Shown: one piece after another, positions 16,960 through 25,901 of the stretch
How positions within the stretch are numbered: the first letter of the stretch is position 1
Layout: the number at the start of each line of letters is the position of its first letter
NCBI RefSeq assembly: GCF_003151135.1
Contig: NZ_QEQK01000022.1
Span: 1 to 40,059, forward strand
Origin: Abyssibacter profundi
Lineage (GTDB): Bacteria > Pseudomonadota > Gammaproteobacteria > Nevskiales > OUC007
DNA: 40,059 nt
Direction of reading: 5' to 3'
Position numbers and translations under genes: made by a program
The notes under the pieces: model-generated
Told to the model about the DNA's origin: nothing
The model's database searches: none
Seen by the model: only the letters and a program-made list of their open reading frames with translations

Positions 16960-17982
16960 ATGTCCTTTCGCTGCGATTGGTGCTACAACCCTTTGCACCA
17001 ACTTGGACACGGCACTGCGCCTTTGACCCTCGAGTTCGACCACTGGATTGGCACGCTGTACCGCGCCGGCGCGAAGGTGCGACCCGAGCATTTCCGGCGA
17101 CAGGCATTAGAAGGCCTGCGTCAGTGGATTCCCTTCGATGGTGCGCTGTGGGGCAATGGCACGCTGGAAACGCTGTCGTTTCACACCTTCGACAGCATCA
17201 ACCTGCCGGATGGCTTCGCCGACGCGCTGGAGCAAACCCGGCACCTCAATCCGATTCTCCCGCGCATTCTGCAGCAGCTGGGCCGGCCGGTGACCATGGA
17301 ATCCGTCTTCCCAGATGCGCAGTTCTTCGATTCCGAACTGTACCGCTGCACCTTTGCGCCGTTCGGCATCCACCGCATCCTGTCCACGGGCCTCACCGAT
17401 GAGCGCGGCGGGCTTTATACCCTGCTCAGCCTTTATCGCCGGGATGCCGACCGCCCCTTCACCGCCGATGAGGTCGCGCTACACGAACGCGCGGTGTTCC
17501 ATTTGGTGAATGCGGCCTCGCATCTGGTCTTCACCTTTCTCAATCGTCGACAAAACGACGTGCCAGATAGCAGCGCCGCCTGCGTCTGCGATGGGCTCGG
17601 GCTGTACCACGAGGTCCAGGCCAAGTTTCTCGACATGGCCGAGCGACACTTTCCCGAGGCGCCCCGCGGCCGCCTGCCCTTCGCGCTGGATGCGCTCTCT
17701 GGAGAGGACTGCACCCTCAACGGCCTGTCGGTGCGCGTCCAGCGCCTGGGCGATTTGTTCGTGGTGCGCATCTGGCCCTGCGGCCCCATGGATGAGCTCA
17801 CCGTGCGCGAGCGCGAAGTGGTCGAGTCCATCTCACGTGGTCTGACCTTTAAAGAGACGGCCCGCCGCCTGGGCGTTGCGCCCTCCACGGTGTCGAACCA
17901 CCTGTATCGGGTGTACCAGAAACTAGGCGTGCACTCGCGCTCGGCGCTGGCCAGACTGGTACACGAGCAGGACGGCTCATAG
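16960..17982 (+). CDS. LuxR-type helix-turn-helix transcriptional regulator
   Basis: A 340-residue protein whose C-terminus (about 275-335) is a LuxR/GerE DNA-binding domain: L-T-V-R-E-R-E-V-V, then G-L-T-F-K-E-T-A-R-R-L-G-V, S-T-V-S-N-H-L-Y-R-V-Y-Q-K-L and S-R-S-A-L-A-R-L. The first 270 residues match no sensor domain I recognise; there is no obvious autoinducer domain and no receiver phosphorylation site. The ATG at 16960 has no ribosome-binding site and lies directly behind the tRNA terminator, so the true start may be downstream (for example the TTG at 16993). Targets are unknown; the exopolysaccharide genes nearby are one possibility but nothing shows it. Confidence 0.85.
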   Translation: MSFRCDWCYNPLHQLGHGTAPLTLEFDHWIGTLYRAGAKVRPEHFRRQALEGLRQWIPFDGALWGNGTLETLSFHTFDSINLPDGFADALEQTRHLNPILPRILQQLGRPVTMESVFPDAQFFDSELYRCTFAPFGIHRILSTGLTDERGGLYTLLSLYRRDADRPFTADEVALHERAVFHLVNAASHLVFTFLNRRQNDVPDSSAACVCDGLGLYHEVQAKFLDMAERHFPEAPRGRLPFALDALSGEDCTLNGLSVRVQRLGDLFVVRIWPCGPMDELTVREREVVESISRGLTFKETARRLGVAPSTVSNHLYRVYQKLGVHSRSALARLVHEQDGS

Positions 17983-18172
17983 ACTGCAGCCATTGACGAG
18001 GCGGTGGCCGCAATGCGCGCGACGTTTGCGATGCTTTGCGACCTTTGGCCCGGCTGGCGCATCCAGCTTTGAGTACGACCCGTAGGGCTGCGCGAACCGT
18101 TTCGCAGCCCACCGGTCTCACGACAGCAATGGGCATCGATGGTCTTCGGTGCGGGGAACGAGGAATCAAGAT

Positions 18173-19504
18173 TTGAGACACGTGCTATTCGCAGTAGGCG
18201 CGCTGGGTGCGCTGGGCAGCGCTCAGGCGGCCGAACTCCTGGATTCGTACAAGCTGGCGCTGCGCAATGATCCGCAGTTGCAGGCTGCTGCCGCCGAGCG
18301 TGACGCGCTCATCGAGACCAAGCCGCAGGCGCGGGCTGCCGTGCTGCCGCAGCTGAGTTTTTCCGGGCAGATGTTCCGGAATCGGCGCGAGCAGACGATT
18401 CAGGGCCAGATGCAGCCCATTAACATCAGCACGGACTCGCAGTTCGGGCTCACGCTCAACCAGGCCCTGTTCGACTGGACCGCGTTTCGACAGTTGAATC
18501 AGTCGGAAAGCCGGGTTGCTGCTGCCGAGGCGGGTTATCTGGCCGATGAGCAGGGCTTGGTGCTCCGCGTGGCCGAAGCCTACTTCGATGCCGTTGCCGC
18601 CGCCGATGCGCTGGAGTTCGCCGTTGCGGAAAAACGGGCCATCTCCCGGCAACTGGAACAGGCGCAGAAACGCTTCGAGGTTGGGTTGTCCGCGATCACC
18701 GATGTGCAGGAAGCCCAAGCCCGGTATGACCTGACCGTGGCTGAAGAGATCGAAGCCAACCGCACGCTGCGCACCGCGCAGGAAGCGCTGCGGGAAATCA
18801 CCGGCGTCTACCCCAGCAATCTGCCAGGCCTGAAAGCCGATATGCCGCTGACGCCCCCTGCACCGGCCAAGGCCAATGCCTGGGTTGAAAATGCCCTCAA
18901 CGGCAACCTGGAACTGGCCGAAGCCATCCTCAACGTCGATATCGCCCAGGGCGAGATTCGCGCGCAGGAAGGTGGCCGGCTGCCGACGCTAGGCCTGCAG
19001 GCCGGCGCGGGTTACTCCGACCAGGGCGGCGCCTTTGGCTCCGAAACGGAAAGTGCCAGCATCGGCCTGTTGCTGGATATTCCGCTGTACACGGGCGGCC
19101 GCACCTCATCGCTGATTCGTGAATCCAAGTCGCGCTACATCCAGCAAACGGCGTTGGCCGAACAAACCCGCCGTGCGGTGGAGCGCCAGGCGCGCGATGC
19201 CTATGACGGTGTGCTGGCCGGTATCAGCCGCGTCAAGGCGCTGGGCCAGGCGGTTAAGTCCAGCCAGACGGCGCTGGAAGCCAGCGAAGCCGGCTACCGG
19301 GTGGGCACCCGCACCAGCGTGGATGTACTCGACGCCCAGCGCGAGCTCTATGCCGCCCGCCGGGACTACGCCCGCGCCCGCTACGACTACCTAATCAATC
19401 TGCTCCGGCTCAAGCAGTCCACCGGACAGCTGTTGGTCGATGACCTCGCCGAGATTGACCGCCTGCTGGCGAGCAACGGCACCGCCACGGAATCCACGCC
19501 CTGA
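18173..19504 (+). CDS. tolC: TolC-family outer-membrane channel protein
   Basis: A 443-residue outer-membrane efflux/secretion channel. I choose the TTG at 18173 as the start because GAGGAA lies six bases before it and the product begins directly with a signal peptide (M-R-H-V-L-F, hydrophobic core, A-Q-A-A-E); a GTG at 18149 lacks such a site. Two outer-membrane efflux repeats follow, with the typical S-Y-K-L-A-L-R-N-D-P-Q-L start, a mid-protein L-D-I-P-L-Y-T-G-G-R turn and Y-R-V-G-T-R-T-S-V-D-V-L-D-A-Q-R-E-L near the end. The family forms trimeric channels for type I secretion and RND or MFS pumps. No inner-membrane partner is adjacent, which fits a shared TolC. Confidence 0.92.
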   Translation: MRHVLFAVGALGALGSAQAAELLDSYKLALRNDPQLQAAAAERDALIETKPQARAAVLPQLSFSGQMFRNRREQTIQGQMQPINISTDSQFGLTLNQALFDWTAFRQLNQSESRVAAAEAGYLADEQGLVLRVAEAYFDAVAAADALEFAVAEKRAISRQLEQAQKRFEVGLSAITDVQEAQARYDLTVAEEIEANRTLRTAQEALREITGVYPSNLPGLKADMPLTPPAPAKANAWVENALNGNLELAEAILNVDIAQGEIRAQEGGRLPTLGLQAGAGYSDQGGAFGSETESASIGLLLDIPLYTGGRTSSLIRESKSRYIQQTALAEQTRRAVERQARDAYDGVLAGISRVKALGQAVKSSQTALEASEAGYRVGTRTSVDVLDAQRELYAARRDYARARYDYLINLLRLKQSTGQLLVDDLAEIDRLLASNGTATESTP

Positions 19505-19513
19505 TCTGCCAGC

Positions 19514-20281
19514 CTAGGGCAACCCCACATCCATATAGGGCTTAAGCCAGGGCGCTGCCTTGATCACGCGGTACCACTTGTTGCCGATGCCGCCGATCAG
19601 CGCTTCCTCGGGCTTGGGCGTGCCGTGGAAGACGATGAGCTTGGCGCCTTCGGGTTTCTGCGGTGCCTGGAAAGCGCCCATGGGCAGTGGCTTGACGCAA
19701 TCGTGTTTGAAGCTGGCACACCAGGGTTTGGGCCAGTAATCCAGCAAGCCGCGTCGGCGCATGTAGTCCGAGATGAACTCCTGCTCGTTGCGGTAGCGCT
19801 TGAGTACGGCCGGCCCCATGGCGGCCAGTTCATCGAGCAGGTCGGTATGCGCACCCGCGTTGAAGCGGAAGGTCGAGGTGTTGCCAGTAAAGCCGTGGCG
19901 ATAGCGGAATGGCTTGTAATCCTTGATCACCCGAAAGGCGCCGGGCAGCTCGAACAGCGGGTCCAGTGAGTCCACGATGACAACGTCCAGGTCCAGATAA
20001 AGCGTCGGACCGGCCAGGCCGCCCAGCTGCTCACTGGCACCGAATAAACCCAGCTTCTTCCACCCGCGATTGTCCCGGTCGCCGACCACCGGCACGTCCA
20101 CCAGCGGCACCACCTCCACGGCGGGATCGATGCCGTCGGCATGATCGGTCGAACAGACGAAGCGCAGCGGCCCGGTCACGGCATGACGGACCATCCGGTA
20201 CAGGCGATTGACCTCATCGGCCGGAAATTTGGCGCCCCATTTGGTGCAGACGACCTGCCGGGTAGCAACGGTATCGGTCAT
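19514..20281 (-). CDS. probable glycosyltransferase (GT8-like, DxD motif)
   Basis: A 255-residue protein started at the ATG at 20281, which has CGGAG five bases upstream; a GTG two codons earlier is less likely. The segment G-P-T-L-Y-L-D-L-D-V-V-I near residue 95 is the metal-binding DxD of a GT-A fold, and the F-N-A-G-A that follows resembles GT8-type transferases. Late tryptophan- and histidine-containing segments (F-H-G-T-P-K-P) also recur in the family. The donor and acceptor are unknown. It converges with tolC with a nine-base gap and lies 43 bp beyond the ilvE stop codon. It may serve lipopolysaccharide or another surface glycan, like the genes beyond ilvE. Confidence 0.65.
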   Translation of the reverse strand: MTDTVATRQVVCTKWGAKFPADEVNRLYRMVRHAVTGPLRFVCSTDHADGIDPAVEVVPLVDVPVVGDRDNRGWKKLGLFGASEQLGGLAGPTLYLDLDVVIVDSLDPLFELPGAFRVIKDYKPFRYRHGFTGNTSTFRFNAGAHTDLLDELAAMGPAVLKRYRNEQEFISDYMRRRGLLDYWPKPWCASFKHDCVKPLPMGAFQAPQKPEGAKLIVFHGTPKPEEALIGGIGNKWYRVIKAAPWLKPYMDVGLP

Positions 20282-20324
20282 GACCACTCCGGCTGCGTGA
20301 CGTGGCGAGCGGGTCCGTTCTGGG

Positions 20325-21242
20325 TCAAACCGCGGCTAACCAGTGAGCGTATTTGTCTTCCTGACCCTTGACGGTCCGGAAGTAAAGGCTTTGCAGCACC
20401 TCGGTCACGGGGCCGCGCATGCCATCACCGATGGCGCGTCCGTCGATCTCGCCGATGGGCGTGACCTCGGCTGCGGTGCCGGTGAAGAACACTTCGTCGG
20501 CGATGTACAGATCATCACGCGTCACCCGCTTTTCGAAGACCTCGATGCCCAGGTCATCGCAGAACTGCATGATGGTCTTGCGGGTAATGCCGTCCAGGGC
20601 ACTGCGCAGGTCCGGCGTGTAAAGCGCCCCGTCCTGCACGTAGAAAATGTTTTCGCCGCTCCCCTCGGCCACATAGCCGTCCACGTCGAGCAGCAAGGCC
20701 TCATCGTAGCCGTCGCGCAGAGCCTCCGACAGCGCCAGCATCGAGTTGAAATAGTGACCGTTGGCCTTGGCGCGGCACATGGCAGAGTTCACATGATGGC
20801 GGGTAAAGGACGAGGTGCGAATGCGGATGCCCTTGGCGTAATCGCCACCCAGATAGGCGCCCCAGGTCCAGGCCGCGACCATCAGGTGCACCTGCAGATT
20901 ATCGGCGCGCAGGCCCATGCCCTCGGACCCGTAGAACGCCATGGGTCGCAGATAGGCCGATTCGAGCTTGTTTTCCTTCACTGCCGCCAGACAGGCCGCA
21001 TTGATGGTTTCGGCATCGTAAGGAATCTTCATGCCGAGGATCTTGGCCGAGTTCAGCAGGCGCGCCGTGTGCTCTTCCAGTCGGAAAATCGCCGGGCCAT
21101 TGGCGGTTTCGTACGCGCGGACCCCTTCGAAGACACCCAGGCCGTAGTGCAGCGTGTGAGTCAGGACGTGGACCTTGGCGTCACGCCACGGCACCATTTC
21201 GCCATCCAGCCAAATCACTCCATCACGGTCGGCCATCGACAT
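20325..21242 (-). CDS. ilvE: branched-chain amino acid aminotransferase
   Basis: A 305-residue fold-type IV PLP aminotransferase that interconverts valine, leucine and isoleucine with their keto acids, using glutamate/2-oxoglutarate. The N-terminal T-H-T-L-H-Y-G-L-G-V-F-E-G-V-R-A-Y, the Schiff-base lysine K159 in C-R-A-K-A-N-G-H-Y, the E-G-S-G-E-N-I-F phosphate-side loop and the late F-F-T-G-T-A-A-E-V-T-P are all as in E. coli IlvE (309 residues). The ATG at 21242 has AAGGAG six bases upstream. In Pseudomonas ilvE lies directly after glnE; here about 10.4 kb of glycan genes separate them. Confidence 0.96.
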   Translation of the reverse strand: MSMADRDGVIWLDGEMVPWRDAKVHVLTHTLHYGLGVFEGVRAYETANGPAIFRLEEHTARLLNSAKILGMKIPYDAETINAACLAAVKENKLESAYLRPMAFYGSEGMGLRADNLQVHLMVAAWTWGAYLGGDYAKGIRIRTSSFTRHHVNSAMCRAKANGHYFNSMLALSEALRDGYDEALLLDVDGYVAEGSGENIFYVQDGALYTPDLRSALDGITRKTIMQFCDDLGIEVFEKRVTRDDLYIADEVFFTGTAAEVTPIGEIDGRAIGDGMRGPVTEVLQSLYFRTVKGQEDKYAHWLAAV

Positions 21243-21406
21243 GAGCCACTCCTTCTACTGCACTAATAAATTCTAGAAATTCGACTGCATCTGTGGGATA
21301 TCTAGGAAATATGCCGAAAAAACAATCGACCACAACCCGATCCCCAGCCCCACAAACCCTTTAAGCAACCTAACAAATCCAGACCAAAAAGCCCTTCTCG
21401 TTTCAA

Positions 21407-22159
21407 TTACCGAACTTTCCTGAACACAAAGTCGGCCTGCACTGCGCAATTATTTGAACCTTGGGTAAGGTTGTGGACACCGGAAATTTCGAAACCCCGT
21501 TCACTTAACCAAGCTATGATCTCTCCAGCCATCGCTTGACCTGTGTAAAGCTCAACAAACGAGCACTCAGCATAAATCCATTCAAACCGCTCAAGCAGTG
21601 ACTCACACCCCTCTAGGGCCTGCAATTCGAAGCCCTGGACATCCAGCTTGAGCAGTGCGGGACTATTGATCTCATCGATCGATACAGCATCGCAAAGCCG
21701 GACGACTGAGATGGTGCTTGTGCCCACCGCTTCCGTACCGGGAAACAGAGTACTCTGTGTTTCTCCAATTGGCAGCAACGAAGAAGAGTCATCACGACCC
21801 GAAATATGAATTTCAGCGTTCTGACGCTCAGGACCCACTGCGGATTCGACCAAGCGAACTTTGGGGTCGTTACCGAAAACTGATTTAAACTTTTCTGCAG
21901 GGCCAGGAAGCGGTTCAAATGAAACGATCTCGGCACTAGGCATGCAATGGCGTGCAGCGAGTGCAAACTGACCGCGATTGGCTCCAATGTCCACAACGAA
22001 CCGGCAATTGGACATTGCGCCCAAGATTGCAACGTGTTCGGTGCTGGCAGCGGTTCCTGCCTGCAACAACGCCGACCGCCACTGAGGAACAGCTAAAACA
22101 TGTGCCAATTTACGGAACCGATTCGCGAAACCTATTACGGCGCTAGCGGGATACCCCAT
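21407..22159 (-). CDS. FkbM-family methyltransferase
   Basis: A 250-residue SAM-dependent O-methyltransferase of the FkbM family. Motif I is V-V-D-I-G-A-N-R-G-Q-F near residue 57, followed by I-V-S-F-E-P-L-P. The family signature L-L-K-L-D-V-Q-G-F-E-L-Q-A-L-E-G is near residue 168. The ATG at 22159 has AAAAGG about ten bases upstream. FkbM enzymes often methylate sugars or polyketides, and many sit in surface-glycan clusters, which fits here. The gene is clearly more AT-rich than ilvE, suggesting transfer. It stands alone, with about 540 bp of non-coding sequence upstream. Confidence 0.85.
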   Translation of the reverse strand: MGYPASAVIGFANRFRKLAHVLAVPQWRSALLQAGTAASTEHVAILGAMSNCRFVVDIGANRGQFALAARHCMPSAEIVSFEPLPGPAEKFKSVFGNDPKVRLVESAVGPERQNAEIHISGRDDSSSLLPIGETQSTLFPGTEAVGTSTISVVRLCDAVSIDEINSPALLKLDVQGFELQALEGCESLLERFEWIYAECSFVELYTGQAMAGEIIAWLSERGFEISGVHNLTQGSNNCAVQADFVFRKVR

Positions 22160-22697
22160 ACAATTAAAACCTTTTGTTTTACGTTCTACTGAGAACCCGC
22201 CATCAACGGCGTTCTACAATTATAAAGGGCGAATTAGGCCGCGTGAGCCACTGACGCCGTGAACAATCCCACATTTCCCCAAACCCACCTATTGGACTCG
22301 TGCGGCGCGGCGGTAGCCTACGAGACCGCGTGAACACCGTCCCAACAAAAGGTTCGGCCAGTGGGCGGCCGCAGAGTGTAATGTCGATCAAGAACTCACA
22401 GAGGCCGCACGGCGTAGCTGGCAGCCTCAAATCGGGCACGCTAGACCATCGTCGCTCGGCCAGCAATGACCAAGCTAGAGTGTAACCCGTCCTGAGCCCT
22501 ATATCTGCATGCAAGGGTAAGCGCCGCTGTGTAACGAGCGGTCACCAAGCTTGCTCCTCTTAGGACGCCTACACTCTACGTCTGGGCCAGGGCAGCTGGG
22601 CGCGCACGTTGCTTGGGATAAGAGCGGCGGTCACAGGTACTTGCGACTTACCAGTAACGCTTTAAGCTCACGCGGCTCTCAGTACTGGTTGTGCAGG
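22160..22697. other. 538-bp intergenic region, nothing recognisable
   Basis: This lies between two divergently transcribed glycan genes. No frame shows a family motif; a 103-codon minus-strand frame (22203-22514) is rich in Arg, Pro and Cys and looks accidental. The word TAGAGTGTA (22474-22482) has a perfect inverted copy TACACTCTA (about 22569-22577), and AGAGTGTAA recurs near 22373. Two promoters pointing outward must lie here, but none is clear. Confidence 0.4.
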
Positions 22698-23837
22698 ATG
22701 CTAGAGCAGCTACAGCATGAACTCGACCGCCTGTGGCGGCGATATCGCTGGTATCTGCGCCCGCTGATCTACCGCCGGTACCGGCGCTGGCTGGCGCGGC
22801 AAAACCACGTGACCCCGGCGCATCAGCCCGTCGCCGTGTTCGACTTTCGTGATTCACGCATTGATGGCCCGCAAGGCCGGCGTTTCTACACGCTGTTCAT
22901 GTTCTTTGTGCGCACGGGTTACTACCCCATGCTGGCGCGCAGCTACCTGTTCCTGGCCAACATCGGCAAGAAGGAAAAGCGGCACACGCTGAGCGAGGAC
23001 TTCGCGATTCTCGAGCCTGGCGGCGCCCCGCCCGTGGACTATGTGCTGATCACCGACCGGGTAACCAGCCGCTGGGCCCGAGGCGCGTCACGCATTATCC
23101 GGATCGACTACCGTCCCGAGTATCAGCCGGGCGACGGCACATTCCCGATGCCGTTTCCGCTGTTTCCTGGCGTGTATGCCCGGGGAGAGGATCAACACAT
23201 CCATGCGTTGCGCCGCCACCCTCGCCCCTGGCGGGTGTTTTTCGGTGGTGACGCCCTGCTGGGCAAGTACAGCCAGCCATCGATTACCCGGGTCTACCGC
23301 AAGCTGCCCCGTACCGATGTGCTGGAGCGGCTGCGCCAGGCGCTGCCCGCTTCATGCTGGGTCGATCCACAGAACCAGGCCGAGTTTGACGAGCTGCGAG
23401 GCGCATCCTTCGACGGGTTGGTGATCATGAATACGCGAAACTGTCGCGTCCCCGTGCAGGACTGGCTGGCAACCGTGGCCTCCGGACGCTTTTATCTGGC
23501 CTGCCCCGGTTACCGCTACCCCATGTCGCACAACATCATCGAGGCCATGGCGGTGGGCTCGATTCCGATTACGCAATATCCCGAACTGTTCTTCCCCGCG
23601 CTGGAGCATGGCAAGAACTGTCTGGTCTTTCGTGGCGCCGAAGATCTTGCCGACGTGGTGCAGCAAGCCATCGACATGCCCGAAGCAGAGGCCGACCGAC
23701 TCGCGGCCGGCGCGGCTACGTACTACGACCAGTATCTGTCCCCGCAGGCCACGGTGTCGGGCCTGCTAGCCATGCCTGGCCGCGAGGTCCGTCTACGGTT
23801 GGTTCCGTTCATCCAGCGCGGTGGCGGCTACGCCTGA
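22698..23837 (+). CDS. GT-B fold glycosyltransferase (exostosin/GT1-like), surface glycan
   Basis: A 379-residue protein from the ATG at 22698; the longer frame back to 22551 reads like non-coding DNA. The N-terminus is basic and aromatic (L-W-R-R-Y-R-W-Y-L-R-P), which would suit membrane association. The C-terminal half has P-M-S-H-N-I-I-E-A-M-A-V-G-S-I-P-I-T-Q-Y, the donor-binding signature of GT-B transferases with its E-A-M, followed by H-G-K-N-C-L-V-F. The sugar specificity cannot be read. It ends 31 bp before the convergent glycosyltransferase stop. A role in LPS core or O-chain synthesis is inferred from its neighbours. Confidence 0.7.
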   Translation: MLEQLQHELDRLWRRYRWYLRPLIYRRYRRWLARQNHVTPAHQPVAVFDFRDSRIDGPQGRRFYTLFMFFVRTGYYPMLARSYLFLANIGKKEKRHTLSEDFAILEPGGAPPVDYVLITDRVTSRWARGASRIIRIDYRPEYQPGDGTFPMPFPLFPGVYARGEDQHIHALRRHPRPWRVFFGGDALLGKYSQPSITRVYRKLPRTDVLERLRQALPASCWVDPQNQAEFDELRGASFDGLVIMNTRNCRVPVQDWLATVASGRFYLACPGYRYPMSHNIIEAMAVGSIPITQYPELFFPALEHGKNCLVFRGAEDLADVVQQAIDMPEAEADRLAAGAATYYDQYLSPQATVSGLLAMPGREVRLRLVPFIQRGGGYA

Positions 23838-23868
23838 ACAAAGCGGTGAGCCGACCAGGGCGCCAAGG

Positions 23869-24708
23869 TTATGCGCGCTGGATTAGATCCGCCGATGTCA
23901 CCCCGTAATGCTCGCAAAGCGCTAACCACTGGGCGCGATTGCCGTCCTCATTGACATTGGACGGTTTCAGCCGCACCTCATCGGCGCCAACGATCTCTCG
24001 GGGGCGGCCGACACGGCGATCTGCAGTCCGCACCGCCGTGCCGGCCAGATACGCCATCATCTTGAACCAGAGGTCATCCGCACGGGGGGTCAACCGCATG
24101 TACAACGCAGCGTCTGTGGCGTCCGCATGCAGGCTTCCCGGCGGATACAGCACACCGCCGTAACCCATCTGCACCAGTTGGTGTCCCGCCAAACCACGCG
24201 CTTTCTGCTTAGGCCACGCCTCGTAGGCCGTCACCTGGTGATCGGCATCCAGGGTCAGGGCCCGTGCGATGTGCGCGATAATCTCCGAAGGAAAGCGGGT
24301 ATGGCTGTCCAGTAACGAGGAAAGCCAACCGCGGCGCAACATCAGGTCGTCGTCGCAGGTCACGATAACCTGATCACCAAATGCCCCCAGACTCGGAGCC
24401 AGCTTGCAGTGGCAGGAGTCCTGTTCGGTCCAGCGAATCTCGAACTTGCCGCCGCAAAGGGCCAGCACGGAGTCCGGAACGGCATCCTGAAGGCGGGCAT
24501 TCAGCCACAGCACCATGCGGCGTGGCGCGACGGACTGGGACAGCACGCTGCGCACGACCAGGTCCAAACTCTCGAACCGTGACGGAATGCTGGTGAGCGA
24601 CACCAGTACGTCCGCGTCTGTGGATCGCGGCCGGTGAAGGTCGGCCAGCTCCAACTTGCGCAGCCGGGCGGCCTGCATACGGGAATAGATGATCTGCTTT
24701 TTCTTCAT
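23869..24708 (-). CDS. GT-A type glycosyltransferase family protein
   Basis: A 279-residue protein with V-L-V-S-L-T-S-I-P-S-R-F near residue 34 and V-R-S-V-L-S-Q-S-V about 18 residues later, a start shared by a family of GT2-like proteins in capsule and LPS clusters. The metal-binding motif is V-T-C-D-D-D-L-M near residue 117. D-D-L-W-F-K at about 215 resembles the second acidic patch. Its ATG overlaps the stop of the upstream GT4 gene as ATGA (24705-24708), so the two are translated as a pair. Substrate unknown. Confidence 0.7.
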   Translation of the reverse strand: MKKKQIIYSRMQAARLRKLELADLHRPRSTDADVLVSLTSIPSRFESLDLVVRSVLSQSVAPRRMVLWLNARLQDAVPDSVLALCGGKFEIRWTEQDSCHCKLAPSLGAFGDQVIVTCDDDLMLRRGWLSSLLDSHTRFPSEIIAHIARALTLDADHQVTAYEAWPKQKARGLAGHQLVQMGYGGVLYPPGSLHADATDAALYMRLTPRADDLWFKMMAYLAGTAVRTADRRVGRPREIVGADEVRLKPSNVNEDGNRAQWLALCEHYGVTSADLIQRA

Positions 24709-25835
24709 GCCAGCGCCTTCGGGGTACAGACCGCGTCGTAAAGCGACTCGAGTTGCCGCGTCTGTTCCAGCACATCGAAACGCTGGCGCACACGCTTTGC
24801 GCCTGCCTCACCCAACCGAGTGGCCAGCGCATCGTCTCGTAGCACCTGAAGCAGGTTTGCGACCAGGCGATCGACATCACGTTCCACGCAGAGCAGCCCC
24901 GTCTCGTCAGCCGCCACCGCCTCGCCAATGCCGCCAGACGCGAAGCCCACCACTGGCCGGCCCAGCGCCTGTGCCTCCAGAAACACCATGCCGAGACCCT
25001 CGGCGTCCTGCTCGGTGCGCACGCTGGGCGCTGCCAGCAGACGCGCCTCGCGCATGTTTCGGTGTACGACATCCGGCGGCTGAACGCCGAGGAACTCGGC
25101 CTTGAGTTGAAGCTGATCAGCCTGAGCCTGGAGTTCCGCACGCAACGGGCCGTCACCGATAATCTTGAGGCGTGCCTGCGGAAGCTCAACACGCACGCGG
25201 GCCATCGCCTCCAGCAGGTAGCGAATGCCCTTCTTCTCAACAAACCGGCCGACCATCAGGACGGTCGGTGCTTTCGGCACCAAGCTGGCTTCCAGCCCCT
25301 TGAGGGGAATCCCCATGTAATGCAGCACCAGCTTGTCTTCGGGACAGCCGGCTCGGCGCAGGCAGTCGGCAATGAATTCCGACACCGCGATGACCCGCGT
25401 GCAGCGTGAGAATGCCGTGGCCAGCGACTTGCGGAACTTCGGCGTCAGCGGCTTGGCGATATCGTTGCCATGCGCGGTTGCGATCAGCGGCACACCCAAG
25501 GCCTGTGCAAGCTGCCAGGCGGGCGTGACGGCGCTCAGGAAATGCGCATGAATAATGGCGGGTTGGTGCTCGGCCAGCGCACGGACCCAGCGGCCGGGCG
25601 GAGCCAGCCCGGCGCGCATTGGCAGTCGTGCCAGGTCCACGTGGCCAACATGGTCGGACAGTAGATCCACATCTGACCGATCCAGATGCTGCAACCCACG
25701 CTTGTCCAGCTCGAACCCGACAAACCGTGGCCGGTAGCGACGCAGGGCGTACCCCTGATTGGCCACGAAGGTTTCGGAATAAGCCAGCAGCCGCTTGCGG
25801 AAGATCAAGGCCGTAGGGCGTGATTCGATCGTCAT
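24705..25835 (-). CDS. GT4-family glycosyltransferase
   Basis: A 376-residue GT-B enzyme with a complete donor site. T-V-L-M-V-G-R-F-V-E-K-K-G near residue 190 starts the C-terminal domain, L-K-I-I-G-D-G-P-L-R follows, and the E-x7-E motif is intact (A-E-G-L-G-M-V-F-L-E-A near 280). The N-terminal domain carries H-A-H-F-L-S and A-T-A-H-G-N-D. The ATG at 25835 is preceded by AGGACGAC. It forms a two-gene unit with the glycosyltransferase it overlaps. It probably extends LPS core or O-chain, by context only. Confidence 0.87.
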   Translation of the reverse strand: MTIESRPTALIFRKRLLAYSETFVANQGYALRRYRPRFVGFELDKRGLQHLDRSDVDLLSDHVGHVDLARLPMRAGLAPPGRWVRALAEHQPAIIHAHFLSAVTPAWQLAQALGVPLIATAHGNDIAKPLTPKFRKSLATAFSRCTRVIAVSEFIADCLRRAGCPEDKLVLHYMGIPLKGLEASLVPKAPTVLMVGRFVEKKGIRYLLEAMARVRVELPQARLKIIGDGPLRAELQAQADQLQLKAEFLGVQPPDVVHRNMREARLLAAPSVRTEQDAEGLGMVFLEAQALGRPVVGFASGGIGEAVAADETGLLCVERDVDRLVANLLQVLRDDALATRLGEAGAKRVRQRFDVLEQTRQLESLYDAVCTPKALA

Positions 25836-25901
25836 GTCGTCCTGCCACGGCCCATATGCTGTGTGGCGAGGCAGCGCTCACCAGCCGGTCGAGTGAAGTG
25901 C

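Noticed and set aside
22203-22514. 103-codon minus-strand frame between the FkbM and glycosyltransferase genes
   Set aside because: Composition is rich in Arg, Pro and Cys, with no motif and no ribosome-binding site.
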